A stretch of DNA of 10,332 bases from Cocleimonas sp. (lineage in GTDB: Bacteria; Pseudomonadota; Gammaproteobacteria; Thiotrichales; Thiotrichaceae). This document shows, piece by piece, positions 7,783 to 10,332 of the stretch (the stretch's first letter is position 1; every line of letters starts with the position of its first letter). The notes under the pieces were generated by a model. The model was not told the origin of the DNA. It ran no database searches and saw only the letters and a list, made by a program, of their open reading frames with translations. The stretch is taken from assembly GCA_023145535.1 (NCBI GenBank), contig JAGLDQ010000172.1:1-10332 (forward strand), in the 5' to 3' direction. Both the position numbers and the translations under genes were made by a program.

Positions 7783-7853
7783 TTCCCCTGTATTTTAAGC
7801 GAGAGGTTTACGCTAACTAGATTTTCGCTAAAACATACGAGAATGATGGGGAA
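7783..7853. repeat. Nested inverted repeat between the two glycan genes
   Basis: TTCCCC (7783-7788) pairs with GGGGAA (7848-7853). Inside, TTTTAAGCG (7793-7801) pairs with CGCTAAAA (7826-7833) with one bulged base. A second CGCT at 7811-7814 offers an alternative partner for AGCG (7798-7801). There is no T-tract after the outer stem, so an ordinary intrinsic terminator is unlikely. It could be an mRNA leader fold for the GT4 gene or a processing site. Confidence 0.35.
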
Positions 7854-7892
7854 AGAACGATTACACATAAAAATAAATATAAGTGAGAAAAC

Positions 7893-9032
7893 ATGCATAT
7901 AGCACACGTTATAGAACCAATGGAACACGGCGTTTTTATCTGGGTCGTTGATATGGCAAATAAGTTAGTGGAAGCTGGCTATGAAGTCACTGTTTTACAC
8001 TCCATCCGTGAATTAACGCCTAAAAAATGGCGAGAAATGTTTGATTCGCGTGTCAATCTTATTCATGTTCAAATGAGCCGTTCAATTGACCCTATCGTTG
8101 ATACCAAAGCATTGTTTGGACTCTATCAACATTTAAAGCGCATTAATCCTGATGTTATTCATGGGCATTCATCAAAAAGTGGTTTTCTAGCGCGTGCAGC
8201 AGGCTTTTTGTTACGCAAAAATGATAAAGTGCTTTACACCTCTCATGCCATTCACTATCCATTGATTCGTCAGCCCATTAAGCGTCAGATCTATAAATTT
8301 TTAGAATCGGTAGGGTACTGGTTAGGCGGCACAATCGTCGCCTGCTCTAAAAAAGAATACGATATTATCCTCAAAGAAATAACGAAAGGAAAAACAGATC
8401 GACTCATTAGAATTAGCAATGGTATCGACACCGACCAAACTATTCCTAAAAACTATTCCATTCGGAATGAAAAGGTGAAAATTGGCGTATTGGGTCGTAT
8501 ATCAGAACAAAAAGCACCTTGGGAGTTTGCAACTATTGCCAAATCAATCAACGCTAAGCGCAATGATATTGAATTTATTTGGGTTGGGGGGGGCGAAGAT
8601 AATGACGTTGCCACGTTAGAAAAAAGTGGTGTCAGGGTAACGGGCATGTTGAGCCGTGAAGATGCGTTAAAAGAAGTCTCTACGCTCGATATTTTCCTGC
8701 AAACTTCGCAGTACGAAGGACTTTCTTTAGCGCTATTAGAAGCCCAAGTTGCAGGCATTCCAGCGGTTGTAACGAATATCCCAGGAAATGACGAAGTAGT
8801 GCAACATCAACAAACAGGGTATGTAGGTAACAACACCGCCGAGTTGGAAAAATTTACGCAAGCATTGATAGATTCTCCAGCGTTAAGGCAAAAGATGGGG
8901 AAAGAAGCGATGCGTTACGCTAAAAAATATTTTTCTTTTGATGTTATGGGTGATATTTATAAACAGCGTTACCAGTGTATTGCAGAAAATACTGATAGAG
9001 CCGACTGTGCGGTTACTCCCGCATTAAAATAA
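7893..9032 (+). CDS. Family 4 glycosyltransferase (GT-B fold)
   Basis: This 379-residue protein has the length and two-domain form of retaining GT4 enzymes that add a sugar from a nucleotide donor to a lipid-linked or growing surface glycan at the cytoplasmic face of the membrane. The N-terminal acceptor domain has the HVIEPMEHGVFIWVVDMANKL loop (residues 4-24) and PDVIHGHSSKSGFLAR (86-101). The C-terminal donor domain has IGVLGRISEQKAPW (197-210), the VGGGED motif (231-236), and the E-x7-E pair in YEGLSLALLEA (E275 and E283), followed by GIPAVVTNIPGNDEVV (288-303). All expected catalytic and phosphate-binding positions are present, so it should be active. It lies 145 bp after the GINT1-like gene on the same strand. 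Only a weak GTGAG precedes the ATG. Codons 232-234 contain an uninterrupted run of eight G. The family is certain; the sugar and acceptor cannot be read from sequence. Confidence 0.92.
   Translation: MHIAHVIEPMEHGVFIWVVDMANKLVEAGYEVTVLHSIRELTPKKWREMFDSRVNLIHVQMSRSIDPIVDTKALFGLYQHLKRINPDVIHGHSSKSGFLARAAGFLLRKNDKVLYTSHAIHYPLIRQPIKRQIYKFLESVGYWLGGTIVACSKKEYDIILKEITKGKTDRLIRISNGIDTDQTIPKNYSIRNEKVKIGVLGRISEQKAPWEFATIAKSINAKRNDIEFIWVGGGEDNDVATLEKSGVRVTGMLSREDALKEVSTLDIFLQTSQYEGLSLALLEAQVAGIPAVVTNIPGNDEVVQHQQTGYVGNNTAELEKFTQALIDSPALRQKMGKEAMRYAKKYFSFDVMGDIYKQRYQCIAENTDRADCAVTPALK
8586..8593 (+). repeat. Run of eight G within the GT4 coding sequence
   Basis: An (G)8 tract covers codons 232, 233 and the first two bases of 234, in the glycine-rich donor-site motif VGGGED. 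Loss or gain of one G would shift the frame and remove the E-x7-E active site. The current length is in frame. Poly-G tracts of this kind drive phase variation of surface glycosyltransferases in Neisseria and Campylobacter, though active tracts there are often somewhat longer. Confidence 0.9.
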
Positions 9033-9038
9033 GCGCAC

Positions 9039-9057
9039 AAACTTACCCTTAAGTTTT
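9039..9057 (+). terminator. Weak terminator-like hairpin after the GT4 gene
   Basis: AAACTTA (9039-9045) and TAAGTTT (9050-9056) form a perfect 7-bp stem with a CCCT loop, starting 7 bp after the GT4 stop codon. The stem is AT-rich and the T-run is short and interrupted, so termination would be inefficient. It is palindromic enough to work on either strand. Confidence 0.4.
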
Positions 9058-9074
9058 ATAATCACAACCTAGAT

Positions 9075-9151
9075 AGGTCTCCTTTCTGCCTGAAATTTGC
9101 TAATATTAATGTTTTTTTCGCGCAAAGAAAAAGCTTTAGCATGGGAGACTT
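9075..9151 (+). other. Long imperfect hairpin in the intergenic gap, possible small RNA or leader
   Basis: Three nested stems share one axis: GTCTCC (9077-9082) with GGAGAC (9144-9149), extended by flanking A-T and G-T pairs; TGCTAA (9098-9103) with TTAGCA (9136-9141); and a T-rich arm starting at 9111 with an A-rich arm ending near 9132 around a CGCGC loop. The 77-base element lies between the terminator-like hairpin and a 13-codon ORF. No RNA family is recognised. Apart from this, the small ORF and the promoter near the RIO gene, I see nothing in 9033-9447. Confidence 0.4.
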
Positions 9152-9174
9152 AGCTTAGAAAGGGAGCGATTGCA

Positions 9175-9216
9175 ATGTTGATGGTCAGTGAGAGCGGTAG
9201 GGCAATATTAAAATAA
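9175..9216 (+). CDS. Possible 13-codon small ORF with a strong ribosome-binding site
   Basis: AGGGAG (9161-9166) lies 8 nt before an ATG that opens a 13-residue frame, MLMVSESGRAILK, ending in TAA. It is the best Shine-Dalgarno/start pair in the window, and follows directly after the long hairpin at 9075-9151. It could be a leader peptide or translated small RNA. It is also short enough to be chance, and no regulated gene follows closely (the RIO start is 231 bp on). No function is proposed. Confidence 0.25.
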   Translation: MLMVSESGRAILK

Positions 9217-9375
9217 GTCACCAATAATCAAGCGTTAATGAACGAAGAGATAACTGTTGATTCTATATTGAGCCTAACCGTTATTTTATCGATCTAAAAA
9301 AATGATTAAGCTATTTTATAGGGCATAAAACAGCGTTAAGAAATATACCTTTCTAAATAAGCTTGAAAATTAAGC

Positions 9376-9404
9376 TTGTCACCTATACTTTTACTTATGA
9401 TAAT
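9376..9404 (+). promoter_or_regulatory. Predicted sigma70 promoter of the RIO kinase gene
   Basis: TTGTCA (9376-9381) and GATAAT (9399-9404) are separated by exactly 17 bp, each matching five of six consensus positions. Transcription would start near 9411, leaving a leader of about 37 nt before the ATG at 9448. A self-complementary pair of AAGCTT sequences (9359-9364 and 9372-9377) overlaps the -35 box and could form a small hairpin or an operator-like site. Confidence 0.6.
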
Positions 9405-9409
9405 CATAA
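9395..9409. promoter_or_regulatory. Fur-like 7-1-7 palindrome overlapping the -10 box
   Basis: TTATGATAATCATAA is a perfect 15-bp palindrome around a central A. Its core ATGATAATCAT is identical to the central 11 bases of the classical 19-bp Fur box, while the outer bases match less well. It covers the -10 box of the RIO kinase promoter, where a bound repressor would block RNA polymerase. AT-rich palindromes can arise by chance, so Fur binding is a proposal. Confidence 0.4.
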
Positions 9410-9447
9410 AAATTCACCTTGATTTAAAAATACAGTAAAATAATCAC

Positions 9448-10302
9448 ATGAAAATACCAAAACGAATTCAACCGCTTGTCGATGATGGCTTAATAGATGA
9501 TGTCACTAGTCGTTTAATGAGCGGTAAAGAGGCCGATATTTATGTTGTCGCTTGTGATGGCGAAGTCCGTTGTGCGAAAGTGTACAAAGAGGCTAGCAAG
9601 CGTAATTTTAAGAAATCAGTTCAATATACGGAAGGCCGTAAAGTAAAAAATAGCCGCCGGGCACGAGCCATGGAGAAAGGCTCTAAATTTGGTCGTCAAG
9701 AGCAAGAAAAACTTTGGCAAAATGCCGAGGTTGATGCGCTTTATTTACTCGCCAGCGTTGGTGTTCGCGTTCCTGAGCCTTTTGGCTGTATTGATGGCGT
9801 ATTGTTAATGGAGTTAATGACCGATGGCGAAGGCGGTGTTGCGCCCCGTTTGTGTGATATTGCGATGACCAAAGAAGAGGCATTAGAAGATCACGAGATT
9901 GTGATACAAAATATCGTGCGGATGCTTTGTGCGGGTATTATACATGGTGATTTGTCGGAGTTTAATGTCTTGGTGGATCAATACGGCCCTGTGATTATTG
10001 ACCTTCCTCAAGCAGTAAACGCCGCGTCTAATAATAATGCCAAAGCGATGCTAGCGCGTGATGTGGATAATATGCGTCGTTACTTTGGTGAGTTTGCACC
10101 TTCTTTACGTAATAGCAATTATGCGAAAGAAATGTGGGCGCTATACGAGAACGGAGAACTTAAGCCTGATACTGTGCTAACAGGTGAGTATACTGAATCG
10201 ACTCAGGCTGCTAATGTTGACTCCGTGATGGTTCAAATTCAAGCCGCACGAGAAGAAGAAGAGATGCGGCAAGAACGCTTAAAAGAAAACTCAACGGAGT
10301 AA
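9448..10302 (+). CDS. PA4780-type RIO1-like serine/threonine protein kinase
   Basis: The 284-residue protein is a bacterial RIO1-like atypical kinase, predicted to be cytoplasmic; the physiological substrate of this bacterial family is not established to my knowledge. The ATP-binding loop is SGKEADIY (25-32), the invariant lysine lies in CAKVYK (K44), the catalytic loop is HGDLSEFNVL (166-175, with D168 and N173), and the metal-binding aspartate is in IIDLPQA (D185). A basic stretch after the lysine (51-85), including GRKVKNSRRARAMEKGSKFG, is characteristic of the family and could contact RNA or other acidic partners. The C-terminus (about 265-284) is a charged Glu/Arg-rich helix. All catalytic residues are intact. 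The start fits because MKIPKRIQPLVDDGL is the usual family N-terminus; no Shine-Dalgarno is visible. It has its own promoter and is probably not part of the glycan cluster. Confidence 0.93.
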   Translation: MKIPKRIQPLVDDGLIDDVTSRLMSGKEADIYVVACDGEVRCAKVYKEASKRNFKKSVQYTEGRKVKNSRRARAMEKGSKFGRQEQEKLWQNAEVDALYLLASVGVRVPEPFGCIDGVLLMELMTDGEGGVAPRLCDIAMTKEEALEDHEIVIQNIVRMLCAGIIHGDLSEFNVLVDQYGPVIIDLPQAVNAASNNNAKAMLARDVDNMRRYFGEFAPSLRNSNYAKEMWALYENGELKPDTVLTGEYTESTQAANVDSVMVQIQAAREEEEMRQERLKENSTE

Positions 10303-10332
10303 GGCACTTCAAAGAAATAAATCGATTCGTAG

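Noticed and set aside
10303..10332. Terminator after the RIO kinase gene
   Set aside because: Only 30 bases remain before the window ends and they show no hairpin with a T-run.

Overview
The window looks like chromosomal DNA from a moderately AT-rich gammaproteobacterium. RecG, MgtE, a CNNM/CBS protein, a FimX-like protein and a PA4780-type RIO kinase all read most like Gammaproteobacteria. FimX-type proteins point to a lineage with type IV pili, but the sequence alone does not fix the genus. No tRNA, rRNA, CRISPR array, transposase or phage gene was seen.

Layout. Positions 1-3829 are on the minus strand: a CNNM/CBS membrane protein, then the Mg2+ channel gene mgtE, then recG, which runs off the left edge. 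mgtE and recG are 20 bp apart and probably co-transcribed. The CNNM gene lies 219 bp upstream of mgtE. Positions 4223-10302 are on the plus strand: a FimX-like PAS/degenerate-EAL protein, a GINT1-like beta-propeller glycosyltransferase-type protein, a GT4 glycosyltransferase, and a RIO1-like kinase. The 393-bp gap between the divergent halves (3830-4222) holds promoter-like sequences and an inverted-repeat cluster. The 415-bp gap before the RIO kinase holds a weak terminator-like hairpin, a large imperfect hairpin, a 13-codon ORF with a good ribosome-binding site, and a convincing sigma70-type promoter overlapped by a Fur-like palindrome.

How the genes may work together. MgtE (Mg2+ entry) and the CNNM protein (family linked to Mg2+/Co2+ extrusion) make a plausible divalent-cation homeostasis pair. 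The GINT1-like protein and the GT4 enzyme probably build or decorate a surface glycan. The FimX-like protein upstream has lost its GGDEF domain and the EAL signature, so it may be a non-enzymatic polarity or pilus scaffold, or a regulator of the adjacent glycan genes; that link rests on position and orientation only. The RIO kinase has its own promoter and looks independent.

Most unusual points: the stripped-down FimX architecture beside two glycan genes; an 8-G run inside the donor-binding motif of the GT4 enzyme, a possible phase-variation site; long nested inverted repeats in every plus-strand intergenic gap; and an almost complete lack of Shine-Dalgarno sequences before the main genes.
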